Program-made: the position numbers and the translations under genes
Shown here: piece by piece, positions 43,669 to 53,164 of the stretch
How the letters are laid out: the number at the start of each line of letters is the position of its first letter
Position numbering within the stretch: position 1 is the first letter of the stretch
Assembly (NCBI GenBank): GCA_049421205.1
Contig: JBMSMQ010000002.1
Coordinates: 69,501-133,500, forward strand
Direction of reading: 5' to 3'
Length of the DNA stretch: 64,000 nucleotides
Source of the DNA: JAFMIT01 sp049421205
GTDB taxonomy: Bacteria; Actinomycetota; Actinomycetes; S36-B12; UBA5976
Notes under the pieces: model-generated
Seen by the model: the letters and a program-made list of their open reading frames with translations, nothing else
Databases searched by the model: none
Told to the model about the DNA's origin: nothing

Positions 43669-44391
43669 CTAAGGGGCAACTCGACCGTTTGCAACAAACG
43701 CTTTATGAGTCAGTGGCATCAACTTCTTCCACTCTTCCTCGTAACGTTCAGCGACCATCTCAATTTCACGCTGGGGAAACGATGGGAAATGAGAGTCTTC
43801 CTTCTTCATCCGAAGTGATAAGAAATTCATCATTGCTCGAGCGTTCATTGTGACATACGCACTTGAGTAAATAGTCACAGGTAAAACTATTCTCGCAACT
43901 TCTCGAGCAATCCCTGCATCAAGCATTTTCACATAGGCGTTATACGCATTCTGACATACTTCCCTTGTCAATCCATCAATAAGTTCAAACTGTTCTTTCG
44001 TTCCATCCACGAATTCATACGCGCCAGGTTTTCCCACTTGGACAAGTTTTCGTTCGATACCTGGTACATAAAACTCGGGCTCTAAGACTTTATATCGTCC
44101 GCTTTCTTCGTTGTAGGAAGCAATTCGGTGCCGAAAATGTTCTCGCCACATAAATATGGGGGCTTTGACAAAAAACGTCATCGATGAATGTTCAAATGGG
44201 CTACCGTGACGATCTCGCATGAGATAGTTGATAAGTCCTTCAGATCGAGTGGGATCAGTGGCAACATCATCGAGTGATTGCTCACCTTTGGTTGAAACGC
44301 GTGCAGCCCAAATGACATCAGCATCTGATGCGGCAGCCTTTACTAGTTCAACAGTGACATCGCTTCGGAAACTTATGGTGTTTTCAGTCAC
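43669..44391 (-). CDS. thyX: Flavin-dependent thymidylate synthase
   Basis: A 240-residue FAD enzyme making dTMP with methylene-THF and NADPH. The ThyX motif RHRxxSxNExSxRY is complete (R87-Y100, in RHRIASYNEESGRY). The start is GTG at 44391 with GGAG upstream. Its 3' end lies 7 nt before the dapA start. The non-classical ThyX goes well with the B12-dependent reductase in a compact genome. Confidence 0.96.
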   Translation of the reverse strand: MTENTISFRSDVTVELVKAAASDADVIWAARVSTKGEQSLDDVATDPTRSEGLINYLMRDRHGSPFEHSSMTFFVKAPIFMWREHFRHRIASYNEESGRYKVLEPEFYVPGIERKLVQVGKPGAYEFVDGTKEQFELIDGLTREVCQNAYNAYVKMLDAGIAREVARIVLPVTIYSSAYVTMNARAMMNFLSLRMKKEDSHFPSFPQREIEMVAERYEEEWKKLMPLTHKAFVANGRVAP

Positions 44392-44563
44392 GGAAAACTC
44401 ACTCCTTTAACCAGTACGGTGAAAGCCTACCTCCCACGTGGATGGAACCTGGCTGAGGCGTGCCTGAATCGTGAGCATTTCGCAACCTTTTGAACACGAA
44501 TTCTTGAGGATGCCGTACCAAAGTTAGCGAACTGTGAAATCCACAGGGAATACGGAGAGAGAA

Positions 44564-45247
44564 ATGAAAATGTCAATCTTTGTGATCGGGGAAAACGAGG
44601 GGCAACAGCGTACTGTCAGCAAGCTATTTGAACTTGCTGGATTTCGTACGTTTGGTCCAGACTCGTCACGTTCCCTGATCCAGACACTTCAAGCCACAAA
44701 ACCAGATGTAGTCGTGATAGCAGTTGAAACCTCAGTGACACCTGCGGTTGGAATCTGCGAACGAATTCGGAATTTCACGCAGATTCCAATCATTGTCTCA
44801 CCACTACATCTTGAAGATACTGACGAATCAAATGTTTTATTGGCAGGTGCTGATGACTTTGTCGCTCGCACTCGTGACCATTCAATTCTGATCACACGCA
44901 CGAAAGCACTAATCCACAGAACCTTTATGCGGACTCAGGCGCAGGCGAACTCACTTCAGCACTCAGGTATTGAAGTCAATATTGAAAATCGGATAGTAAA
45001 AATACAAGGCAGAGAACTTAATGTGACAAAAACCGAGTTTGATTTGCTCATACTCTTTCTAGCAAATACGAATCGAGTGATTCACCGAAAAGAACTCATA
45101 GACAAGGTTTGGGGTAATTGGTATGGCGACTACCACGTACTAGAAGTCCATGTGTCTCGTCTAAGAAAAAAGATTCTAGAAGCGGGCGGACCGCGCCTTG
45201 GACAAGCGGTGCGAGGTATTGGATACAGGTCAGGGCTTACTCGGTAG
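44564..45247 (+). CDS. OmpR-type response regulator lacking the phosphoacceptor aspartate
   Basis: About 227 residues. The ATG at 44564 has GGAGAG 4 nt upstream; an earlier GTG at 44534 is weaker. Residues 1-120 follow the receiver fold, but the phosphorylation site Asp is Ala53 (PDVVVIAVET) and the conserved Lys near 102 is lost (DDFVARTRD). Residues 135-225 form a complete winged-helix DNA-binding domain (TKTEFDLLILFLAN, VLEVHVSRLRKKI, GIGYR). No histidine kinase is nearby. It should bind DNA without phosphorylation control. Targets unknown. Confidence 0.88.
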   Translation: MKMSIFVIGENEGQQRTVSKLFELAGFRTFGPDSSRSLIQTLQATKPDVVVIAVETSVTPAVGICERIRNFTQIPIIVSPLHLEDTDESNVLLAGADDFVARTRDHSILITRTKALIHRTFMRTQAQANSLQHSGIEVNIENRIVKIQGRELNVTKTEFDLLILFLANTNRVIHRKELIDKVWGNWYGDYHVLEVHVSRLRKKILEAGGPRLGQAVRGIGYRSGLTR

Positions 45248-45257
45248 GTTTCAGCCT

Positions 45258-45911
45258 ATGCCAAGAACTCGAATCGTAACTGATGCCATCGGCATCGGTG
45301 TGGGAGTCGCATCGTATGGTGTTTCTTTTGGTGCGTTGGGTGTCAGTAGCGGACTTGATATTTTTCAGACGATGTCATTGTCCCTCTTGATGTTTACGGG
45401 GGCATCCCAATTTGCACTTGTCGGAGTCATTAGTGCCGGTGGTTCAAGTGTTGCTGCAATCATTACGGCCTTTTTTGTGGGCATTCGAAACTTTGCTTAT
45501 GCAGTGTCAATGAATGATTTGTTACAAGTCAAAGGATTGAAGAAAATTATCGCTGGACATTTAACGATAGATGAGTCAACTGCAATGGGCCTATCTCATA
45601 AGGAAACCGATGGGGCCTATGCCTTTTGGACAACAGGTATTTCGGTATTTATATTTTGGAATTTAGCAACACTGCTCGGCGCTGTTGCCATCAATGTTGC
45701 AGGTGACCCAAGAGCACTCGGTCTCGATGCAGCTGTGGTTGCAGGATTCATTGCACTCTTGTGGCCTCAACTTAAAAATTGGAAACTTCGATATCTTGCA
45801 CTTGCCTCTATTGCGGTTGCACTCTTGACCTTTAGTTTCACACCTGCCGGTACACCTATTCTTCTCGCTGGAGTATTTGCTGCAGTTATCGCAATAAGGA
45901 TAAGTGAGTAA
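45258..45911 (+). CDS. azlC: AzlC-family branched-chain amino acid exporter, large subunit
   Basis: A 217-residue protein with about six to seven membrane helices. The ATG at 45258 follows the regulator by 10 nt. AzlC marks include SFGALGVSSGLDIFQTM, MFTGASQFALVG and GIRNFAYAVSM. With AzlD it exports branched-chain amino acids or analogues. No clear ribosome site; coupling to the regulator gene upstream is possible. Confidence 0.88.
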   Translation: MPRTRIVTDAIGIGVGVASYGVSFGALGVSSGLDIFQTMSLSLLMFTGASQFALVGVISAGGSSVAAIITAFFVGIRNFAYAVSMNDLLQVKGLKKIIAGHLTIDESTAMGLSHKETDGAYAFWTTGISVFIFWNLATLLGAVAINVAGDPRALGLDAAVVAGFIALLWPQLKNWKLRYLALASIAVALLTFSFTPAGTPILLAGVFAAVIAIRISE

Positions 45912-45913
45912 CT

Positions 45914-46222
45914 ATGTGGGCAACCGTACTCATTGCATCGCTTTCAACATTTGCACTCAAAGTGCTTGGCTATTTTCTCCCAGAAACTCTAGTTACCAAT
46001 CAAACTTCCAAAAAAATCATTGCAGTCCTACCCATTGGTTTACTCTCCGGCCTCATTGCCATCCAGTTGTTTACGACCAAAACGAGCTTCGCGTTTGATG
46101 GACGAATTGTTGGTGCAATATCAGCGGTGGCCTTACTGCTCTATCGCGCACCTTTCATCATTGTTATTAGCCTCTCAGCTCTGATAACAGCAGTAGGTCG
46201 CTACTTCGACTTTTGGCTCTAG
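45914..46222 (+). CDS. azlD: AzlD-family small exporter subunit
   Basis: A 102-residue, four-helix membrane protein of the AzlD family (STFALKVLGYFLP at the start, YRAPFIIVI near the end). It starts 2 nt after azlC and forms the exporter with it. The 3' end overlaps the opposite-strand gene by 4 nt. Confidence 0.88.
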   Translation: MWATVLIASLSTFALKVLGYFLPETLVTNQTSKKIIAVLPIGLLSGLIAIQLFTTKTSFAFDGRIVGAISAVALLLYRAPFIIVISLSALITAVGRYFDFWL

Positions 46223-46662
46223 TTCGACTGTTTGAAGAGCCGGAGTGAATGCCGCATCGATGCTCGAGCTCGTCGCCGGTCTCCTGCTTCATCATAAGCA
46301 AGCCCTAAGCGAAACCAGCCTCTCCAGTTTTCAGGTTGCCGCTCAACTTCCTCTTGAATCACCGAGAACCGAGCGTCAGCCTCGGTTCTCTCTGTGCGAC
46401 CAGATGGAAGTTTTGAGAGTGTATCCGGAAGGAGCATCTGCTCCTGATTCATCAGCCGCGCAAGTTTCTGCATTTGTATTCCAAAGAGAATCTCTCGCAC
46501 AATCAGTCCAAACGATATGCCGGCGATAAGAACAATTCCAATTTGCCAGAGTACTGCTGAAAAATCTTCATAGGAAGAAATCTGAATTGCACGCACGATG
46601 GAAAGCGAAACGTACCCGAGACTCAAAACAACTATTGTGATGAGGAGAATTTTGGTCTTCAT
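46219..46662 (-). CDS. Membrane protein with C-terminal TPR-like repeat
   Basis: A 147-residue protein with two N-terminal membrane helices (about 5-25 and 38-62) and a soluble tail. The tail has one TPR-like unit, PENWRGWFRLGLAYDEAGDRRRARASMR (read in parts, near 112-140). No named family recognised. It follows dapB directly (1-nt spacing) and is likely cotranscribed. Function unknown. Confidence 0.7.
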   Translation of the reverse strand: MKTKILLITIVVLSLGYVSLSIVRAIQISSYEDFSAVLWQIGIVLIAGISFGLIVREILFGIQMQKLARLMNQEQMLLPDTLSKLPSGRTERTEADARFSVIQEEVERQPENWRGWFRLGLAYDEAGDRRRARASMRHSLRLFKQSN

Positions 46663-47391
46663 TTAGAAATCAAGTATAGAATCAAGGCCAACGTGTAAAC
46701 CGGGATGCTTCGGTATTTCTCGAATTGCACTCAAAACTCCTGGCATGTATGCCACACGATCCGTTGAATCATGTCGAAGCGTGAGAATTTCACCTGGATT
46801 TCCAAAAATCACTTCCTCGTGAGCGAAGAGTCCCGGTAGGCGAACTGAATGAATTGGAATTCCCCCAACATGTGATCCACGAGAATCTCTTGACCCTATG
46901 GTTGCATCAGGATTCACTTTGCCATCACGGTTAGACGCAATTTCATCCGCGGTATAGCGCGCTGTTTGGCTTGGTGCATCAATCTTCTTTTCATGGTGCA
47001 TCTCGATGATTTCAACAGATTCAAAGTAGGGGGCAGCTCGCTTTGCCAATTTTGCAAGGAGAATTGCACCTATTGAAAAGTTGGGCACAATGAGAACGCC
47101 CACTTCTGGTTTCTCACCAATTTCTTCGGTGATTCGTGAAATTTTCTCTGAAGTGAAACCTGATGTACCTACAACAATATGTGTTTTTGACTTTATGGCA
47201 TAAGTAATATGCTTCATCACAGCATCGGGCGTTGTGAAATCCACAATTACATCAATACTGTTGCCAATACTTTCAATCGTGTCGTCGATATCAATTGCTG
47301 CTGTTAATTCAAGGTCAGTACTTCGAGAGATTGCTTCAGATACTGCAACACCCATTCTCCCTCTTGCCCCAAGGAGTGCAACTCTTATCAC
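46663..47391 (-). CDS. dapB: 4-hydroxy-tetrahydrodipicolinate reductase
   Basis: A 242-residue NAD(P)H reductase of the DAP-lysine pathway. It has the nucleotide motif LGARGRMG (7-14), VDFTTPDAV, VGTSGF and the catalytic block MHHEKKIDAPSQTA. The usual DAPSGT sequence reads DAPSQT, so the substrate-binding glycine is replaced. The GTG start overlaps the stop of the M16 protease gene (GTGA). Confidence 0.92.
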   Translation of the reverse strand: MIRVALLGARGRMGVAVSEAISRSTDLELTAAIDIDDTIESIGNSIDVIVDFTTPDAVMKHITYAIKSKTHIVVGTSGFTSEKISRITEEIGEKPEVGVLIVPNFSIGAILLAKLAKRAAPYFESVEIIEMHHEKKIDAPSQTARYTADEIASNRDGKVNPDATIGSRDSRGSHVGGIPIHSVRLPGLFAHEEVIFGNPGEILTLRHDSTDRVAYMPGVLSAIREIPKHPGLHVGLDSILDF

Positions 47392-48749
47392 AATCGACCC
47401 TTTCCTTGTCGGAATTCTTGCACTGAAGAATAGGGTCCAACAAGTGAAATCGCATATTTCTGATTAAAAATACGCCGTGCTAATTTTTCAACCTGGGCCG
47501 ACGTCACTGAATCTATACGCCGTATCAGTTCATCTACTGATGGCAACTCGCCAGTGACTAACTCCGCTTTTGCGATTCTGTTCATCCTCGAAGAACTATC
47601 TTCCTGCCCGAGGACAAGTGAACCTTTGAGTTGCCCTTTTGATCGAAATAATTCTTCTTCGTTTGGTCCAGTACCCGAAAGTGAGTCAGTGACCTCACCA
47701 ATAACTGCAAGCACCTCATCCACTTTTTGAGGTTGAAAGCCTGCATATATTCCAAGATATCCTGTATCACTTAAACTCTGAGTAAATGCATACGTTGTGT
47801 AGGCAAGTCCGCGAACCTCGCGAATCTCCTGAAACAGTCGAGATGACATGCCTCCGCCAAGGATGGTATTCAACACCCCAAGTTCATAGCGATGTTTATT
47901 TCCACGCTCGAATGCTGGGTAACCGATAACGAGATGCGATTGTTCTGAATCTCGTTGTGTGATTTTCGTACTGTGGTGAATTTTCCCTGGAAACTTCACA
48001 GTTCGGGATTTCGCTGGTAAATCTCTACGGTGCAAGAGTCCCTGAAATCCCTTTTTTACTAACCGTACAAGCTCCTGATGTTCAACACCACCTGCGGCGG
48101 CAACAACAATATTCCGAGGCTTGTAATGATGTTTGTAAAAATCCCGAACGAGGTCAGGTTTTGACTTTTTAATCGTACTTCGTGTACCGAGGATTGGTCG
48201 GGCTATGTCACCACTTCCATAGAGTGCTTGGACAAGCACTTCGTGTGCGACATCCGCATAGTCGTCATCCCGCATAGCAATTTCCTCAAGGATGACTTGC
48301 CGCTCCGCTTCGAAATCCTTTTTGTCAATTGTTGAATTTACCAACATATCCGAGAGTGTTTCAATGGCAACCTGAAGATCTTGATCTAACACTCGGGAAT
48401 AGAAACAGGTATATTCCTTAGCGGTGAATGCATTCATCTCTCCACCAACACGATCGATGGCAGATGAAATCTCTAAAGCGGTTCTTGAACTGGTTCCTTT
48501 AAAAAGTAGATGCTCCAAAAAGTGGGCAGAGCCAGCTACTTTCGTTTCTTCATCTCGACTTCCAACATTCACCCACATTCCAACCGAAACAGAGCGCATA
48601 GCCGGAACATATTCAGAAATGATGCGTAGGCCACCTGGTAGCACTGTTCGTTTTGTTACAGCACCATCGGGTGACTTCTGCAAAATAATAGTCGAGCCAA
48701 CTTTCTGGGTGCGTGCACTAGGTAGCGACCAATCAGTTGGCTTCGACAT
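47388..48749 (-). CDS. M16-family zinc protease
   Basis: A 453-residue inverzincin protease. The inverted zinc motif is HFLEH (His76, Glu79, His80) in AGSAHFLEHLLFKG, with the distal Glu in the EIAMRDDDYADVAHE region. The second half is the inactive M16_C domain. The pnp-M16-dapB order is common in actinobacteria. No signal peptide; the role may be peptide turnover in the cytoplasm. Confidence 0.93.
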   Translation of the reverse strand: MSKPTDWSLPSARTQKVGSTIILQKSPDGAVTKRTVLPGGLRIISEYVPAMRSVSVGMWVNVGSRDEETKVAGSAHFLEHLLFKGTSSRTALEISSAIDRVGGEMNAFTAKEYTCFYSRVLDQDLQVAIETLSDMLVNSTIDKKDFEAERQVILEEIAMRDDDYADVAHEVLVQALYGSGDIARPILGTRSTIKKSKPDLVRDFYKHHYKPRNIVVAAAGGVEHQELVRLVKKGFQGLLHRRDLPAKSRTVKFPGKIHHSTKITQRDSEQSHLVIGYPAFERGNKHRYELGVLNTILGGGMSSRLFQEIREVRGLAYTTYAFTQSLSDTGYLGIYAGFQPQKVDEVLAVIGEVTDSLSGTGPNEEELFRSKGQLKGSLVLGQEDSSSRMNRIAKAELVTGELPSVDELIRRIDSVTSAQVEKLARRIFNQKYAISLVGPYSSVQEFRQGKGRL

Positions 48750-48751
48750 TT

Positions 48752-50935
48752 TTACGAATCTGAGGAATCTTCAACGACACTGAGTGAAATTTTGCCTCGA
48801 TCGTCAATCTCTGCGACTTCAACAAAAATCTTTTGTCCAACTTTCACAACATCGTCGACATTTTCAACACGCTTACCACCTGCAAGTTTGCGCAGTTGAG
48901 TAATATGCAAGAGGCCATCTTTGGTAGGTGTCAGTGACATGAATGCGCCAAAAGTTGCAGTTTTCACAACAGTTGCCATAAACCTCTCGCCCACTTCTGG
49001 AATGTGTGGATTGGCTATTGCATTAACTGCCTGCTTGGCTGCCTCTGCAGCAATTCCATCGCTTGCTCCAATGTAGACAGTTCCGTCATCTTCAATCGTC
49101 AGATCTGCTCCAGTGTCTTCCTGAATCTGGTTGATGTTCTTACCCTTAGGGCCAATCACTTCACCAATCTTGTCGATAGGAATCTTCACTGTGATGATGC
49201 GAGGAGCATTAGCAGACATTTCAGCAGGTGCAGAAATCGCTTTTGCCATTGCGTCAAGAATGGTAAGTCTCGCTTCTTTTGCCTGGGTAAGAGCACCAGC
49301 GAGTACTTCTGCCGGGATACCATCTAGTTTTGTATCAAGTTGCAGTGCAGTAATAAATTCACTTGTACCTGCGACTTTGAAGTCCATATCACCAAAGGCG
49401 TCCTCTGCTCCAAGAATGTCGGTGAGAGCTACGAACTCTTGTTTACCATCAATAACATCTGAAACGAGTCCCATCGCGATACCTGCAACGGGGGCCTTCA
49501 ATGGGACACCTGCACTCAAAAGTGACATCGTTGATGCACACACTGAACCCATGGACGTTGAACCGTTGGAACCAAGTGCTTCAGAAACTTGACGAATAGC
49601 ATATGGAAATTCCTCACGAGTTGGTAACACTGGCACAAGTGCACGTTCAGCAAGAGCACCATGTCCGATTTCGCGTCGTTTTGGTGTTCCAACTCGTCCG
49701 GTCTCTCCAGTTGAATATGGAGGGAAGTTGTAATTATGCATATAGCGCTTGTGCGTTTCTGGTGACAAAGTGTCGAGTTGCATTTCCATCTTCAACATAT
49801 TGAGGGTTGTCACACCAAGAATCTGTGTTTCACCACGTTCAAAGAGTGCAGAACCATGAACTCGAGGAATCACATTCACTTCAGTAGTAAGTGGTCGAAT
49901 ATCGCGAATCCCACGACCATCAATTCGAACTTTATCTTTGAGGATTCGTGTACGAACGATTTTCTTCGTTAATGACCGAAGTGCGGCAGCAATTTCTTTT
50001 TCTCTATCGACGAACTTATCAGCCAATTGATCGATAATTTCATCAGAGATTCGATCCAATTCATTTTCGCGCTCTGCTTTTGAAACAATACTCATAGCTT
50101 TTGCGATTGAATCAGTTGCTATTGCTTCAACAGCCTTATAAGCGTCCTCTTGATAATCAAGAAAAACTGGAAATTCCGCAACTTCTTTACCTGCTTCATC
50201 TGCGAGTCTTTGTTGAGCCTCGCACAGTGTTCGAATAAAGCCCTTCGCAGCATCGAGTCCTGCGGCAACAACATCTTCAGTCGGTGCAGTTGCACCAGAC
50301 TTCACGAGCTTGACAGTTGCTGAAGTTGCTTCAGCTTCCACCATCATAATTGCGACATCTTCATCAACAATACGACCAGCTACCACCATATCGAAAACTG
50401 CAGACTCCAACTGCTCATGTGTTGGGAATGCAACCCAGGTGCCATCAATGAGTGCAACTCGAACACCACCGATTGGTCCTGAAAATGGAAGTCCTGCAAG
50501 TTGCGTCGACATCGAGGCCGCGTTTATCGCAATAACATCGTAGAGATGCTGAGGGTGAAGACTCATCACGGTGACAACAACTTGCACCTCATTACGAAGT
50601 CCCTTTACGAAAGCAGGACGAAGTGGACGGTCGATCAGACGGCAGGTGAGAATCGCTTCTTCAGTAGGGCGACCTTCTCTTCGAAAAAATGAGCCAGGGA
50701 TTCGCCCCACGGAATACATTCTTTCTTCGACATCAACTGTCAATGGGAAAAAGTCGAACTGATCACGCGGTGATCCAGAGGCAGTTGTTGCTGAGAGCAA
50801 CATTGTTTCTTCATCGAGATATGCGACAGCCGAACCTGCAGCTTGACGAGCAAACTTCCCAGTTTCGAATGTGACTACTCGCTTACCAAATTTTCCGTTA
50901 TCTATAACGGCATCTTGTGAATAAATACCCGACAC
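48752..50935 (-). CDS. pnp: Polyribonucleotide nucleotidyltransferase
   Basis: About 727 residues. Two RNase PH-like domains, then a KH domain (IPIDKIGEVIGPKGKNI, near 580) and an S1 domain (VGERFMATVVKTATFGAFM). It degrades RNA 3'-5' with phosphate. The start is GTG at 50935, with AGGAG 7 nt upstream; the TTG two codons earlier is too close to that site. The ribosome site lies inside a hairpin (50938-50966), which suggests translational control. Confidence 0.96.
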   Translation of the reverse strand: MSGIYSQDAVIDNGKFGKRVVTFETGKFARQAAGSAVAYLDEETMLLSATTASGSPRDQFDFFPLTVDVEERMYSVGRIPGSFFRREGRPTEEAILTCRLIDRPLRPAFVKGLRNEVQVVVTVMSLHPQHLYDVIAINAASMSTQLAGLPFSGPIGGVRVALIDGTWVAFPTHEQLESAVFDMVVAGRIVDEDVAIMMVEAEATSATVKLVKSGATAPTEDVVAAGLDAAKGFIRTLCEAQQRLADEAGKEVAEFPVFLDYQEDAYKAVEAIATDSIAKAMSIVSKAERENELDRISDEIIDQLADKFVDREKEIAAALRSLTKKIVRTRILKDKVRIDGRGIRDIRPLTTEVNVIPRVHGSALFERGETQILGVTTLNMLKMEMQLDTLSPETHKRYMHNYNFPPYSTGETGRVGTPKRREIGHGALAERALVPVLPTREEFPYAIRQVSEALGSNGSTSMGSVCASTMSLLSAGVPLKAPVAGIAMGLVSDVIDGKQEFVALTDILGAEDAFGDMDFKVAGTSEFITALQLDTKLDGIPAEVLAGALTQAKEARLTILDAMAKAISAPAEMSANAPRIITVKIPIDKIGEVIGPKGKNINQIQEDTGADLTIEDDGTVYIGASDGIAAEAAKQAVNAIANPHIPEVGERFMATVVKTATFGAFMSLTPTKDGLLHITQLRKLAGGKRVENVDDVVKVGQKIFVEVAEIDDRGKISLSVVEDSSDS

Positions 50936-50937
50936 GG

Positions 50938-50966
50938 GCAAACTCCTTTACTTGTGCGGAGTTTGC
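50938..50966 (-). promoter_or_regulatory. Hairpin hiding the pnp ribosome binding site
   Basis: Inverted repeat with 9-bp arms: GCAAACTCC (50938-50946, plus strand) and GGAGTTTGC (50958-50966), 11-nt loop. In the pnp mRNA the 3' arm contains GGAG of the ribosome site, so it is paired with a CTCC arm upstream. Opening or processing of this hairpin would be needed for translation. Confidence 0.75.
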
Positions 50967-51058
50967 TGCCGATCATCGATCGAAGCACGCCAACATTTTG
51001 GAATGCCACTACCGAAGACCGACCAACTCCGCGGCCTATTGTTTTGGCGTTGTATCCG

Positions 51059-51337
51059 CTAGCGGCGAATGCCCAATTTCTCAATCAAAACGCGGTAACG
51101 ATTGATATCGATTTTCTGAAGGTATTGAAGCAGCCGACGTCGACGTCCTACCATCAAAAGCAATCCGCGACGACCGTGGTGGTCATGTTGGTGAGTCTTA
51201 AGATGCTCAGTCAAATGATTGATGCGACTTGTAAGAACTGCTACTTGAACCTCTGGGCTACCAGTGTCGCCTTCAAAACGGGCGTACTCTGCCATGAGAG
51301 ATTTCTTGTCTAAGTTATCTGGCGATGACTTTGCCAT
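51059..51337 (-). CDS. rpsO: 30S ribosomal protein S15
   Basis: A 92-residue protein with the S15 pattern FEGDTGSPEVQVAVLTSRINHLTEHLK and HHGRRGLLLMVGRRRRLLQYL (in parts). The ATG at 51337 has GAGGAG 6 nt upstream. It binds the 16S rRNA central domain. The rpsO-pnp order is widely conserved; the 123-nt gap holds the pnp hairpin. Confidence 0.96.
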   Translation of the reverse strand: MAKSSPDNLDKKSLMAEYARFEGDTGSPEVQVAVLTSRINHLTEHLKTHQHDHHGRRGLLLMVGRRRRLLQYLQKIDINRYRVLIEKLGIRR

Positions 51338-51434
51338 GCGTATCTCCTCGAACGCGTTCGGTCTCAATTTCCAGGCGTTCGACCAGAGAATCGACAAGTT
51401 CAATGAACAGGCTAAGCGTAATCTGCCGGGTGAC

Positions 51435-52313
51435 TTATCCCAAATTGAGGGCTTTTTTCACGCTCAAAACGTCATTTTCGATAGCACTGATCAGAGCGTC
51501 GGTGCCACTAAATGTCAACATTCCTCGGATGAATGAATGAAACTCTACTTCCACACTCTTGCCATAAAGGTCAATCCATGTATCCGTCAGAACGTACACT
51601 TCAAGAGTTCTCTTCTGCGCGTCAAACGTCGAGTTGAATCCAATTGAGATGGCGGCCGGCATCTTGATGTCATCAAAATTCAAATATCCCGCATACACTC
51701 CATCTTTAGGTAATGCGAGTTCACTCTTGTAGTTCACATTTGCAGTTGGATATCCCAATTCGCGACCCCGTTGAAAACCTTCGACAACTTCACCGTCGAT
51801 AACAAAAGGTCTACCGAGAAGTTCCGCAACCTGATACATATCCCCAGCGTTCAAAAGAGTTCGGATACGGGTTGAGGACACTCTCTCGCCGCCGCGATGA
51901 GTATGTGCTACCTCAACAACATCAATGTTGTGATTTCGAATTGTATCTGCGGTGCCCGCTGCTTTGTAACCAAAACGAAATCCTTCGCCAATCACAACGA
52001 CACTTGCATTTAATGTTGAAAGCAAGAAGGATTCAACAAAATCATCAGCGCTTTGCTTCGAGCGTTCTAAAGTAAATTCCCAAACGACAACATCATCAGC
52101 CCCATACGAACGAAGTAAGTGAGTACGCGTATCCAGCGATGACACAAGTGGAATCTCTTGATTTCGAACAACACTCATTGGATGTGGATGAAATGTGAGA
52201 GCTACTAAAGGTAGGGATTTCTGATCTGCAATTTCTTTCGCACGACGAATGAGATCTTGATGTCCAACGTGAACTCCGTCAAAAACTCCGATAGCAACAA
52301 TGTGTTTACTCAT
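51435..52313 (-). CDS. ribF: Bifunctional riboflavin kinase/FAD synthetase
   Basis: A 292-residue enzyme making FMN then FAD. The N-terminal adenylyltransferase has GVFDGVHVGHQDLIRRA (9-25) and VVIGEGFRFGYKAAG, with SSTRIR near 146. The C-terminal kinase has GFQRGRELGYPTANV. It overlaps the truB stop (ATGA). Confidence 0.95.
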   Translation of the reverse strand: MSKHIVAIGVFDGVHVGHQDLIRRAKEIADQKSLPLVALTFHPHPMSVVRNQEIPLVSSLDTRTHLLRSYGADDVVVWEFTLERSKQSADDFVESFLLSTLNASVVVIGEGFRFGYKAAGTADTIRNHNIDVVEVAHTHRGGERVSSTRIRTLLNAGDMYQVAELLGRPFVIDGEVVEGFQRGRELGYPTANVNYKSELALPKDGVYAGYLNFDDIKMPAAISIGFNSTFDAQKRTLEVYVLTDTWIDLYGKSVEVEFHSFIRGMLTFSGTDALISAIENDVLSVKKALNLG

Positions 52314-53164
52314 TGCTCAATTAGCACCACCTTATAGGTAATTATGCCTTGAGTATTTTCAATAACTGCAACAACCTCTTCGTCAAAAAGTAGTGCGCTT
52401 AATCCCTCTGGGCACTCAAAAGATAATGGCTTTCCGTGCTTTACATCTTCATAGAGAGGTTTTTGAATTGTATGAAGATTCATAATTAGGCGGCAGACTT
52501 CCTTTATGGGAACGATCTTTAATGATTCAACTGTTGATGCATTATCAACTGAAAATTCACCTATCAAAGTGCGACGTAACGAAATGAGATGTCCCCCAAC
52601 CCCAAGTTCGTTTCCGATGTCTCGCGCGATTGCTCGGACGTATGTCCCACTTGAGCACCGCACGTCAAAATCAACATCAATCGTGCTCGATGAAAAGTGA
52701 GTAACGATATTTTCTATTGAATAAATGGAAATTTCCTTCGGTTGAAGCACAACATCTTCACCATTTCGAGCACGTTCATAGGCTTTTACTCCCCCAACTT
52801 TTTTTGCCGAGAATGAGCTTGGTGTCTGCATTCTTACACCAACATGACCTAAAAGAGCGGAACGTATATTCTCCTCGTCTAAAAGCGCAATGGGATTTTG
52901 TTCGACAATCTCACCAGTCAAGTCATCTGTATTTGTTGCTTCTCCAAGCCGCATGGTGGCTCTATATGACTTATCAAGATTTAAGAGAAATCCGAGTAGT
53001 CGAGTTGCCTTGTTGATTCCAAGTATGAGCAATCCCGTCGCGAATGGATCGAGGGTGCCAGCATGTCCAACTTTTTTGGTACCAGTAAGGCGTCTCGCTT
53101 GATTCACAACATCGTGAGAAGTGAGTCCGCTTGGTTTATCAATGAAGGCAAATCCGCTTTTCAT
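52310..53164 (-). CDS. truB: tRNA pseudouridine55 synthase TruB
   Basis: A 284-residue pseudouridine synthase for U55 in the T-loop of tRNAs. The catalytic Asp39 is in HAGTLDPFATGLL; GFAFIDKPSGLTSHDVV and CSSGTYVRAIARDIG are also present. A PUA-like C-terminal domain follows. It overlaps rbfA and ribF by 4 nt each. Confidence 0.96.
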   Translation of the reverse strand: MKSGFAFIDKPSGLTSHDVVNQARRLTGTKKVGHAGTLDPFATGLLILGINKATRLLGFLLNLDKSYRATMRLGEATNTDDLTGEIVEQNPIALLDEENIRSALLGHVGVRMQTPSSFSAKKVGGVKAYERARNGEDVVLQPKEISIYSIENIVTHFSSSTIDVDFDVRCSSGTYVRAIARDIGNELGVGGHLISLRRTLIGEFSVDNASTVESLKIVPIKEVCRLIMNLHTIQKPLYEDVKHGKPLSFECPEGLSALLFDEEVVAVIENTQGIITYKVVLIEQ

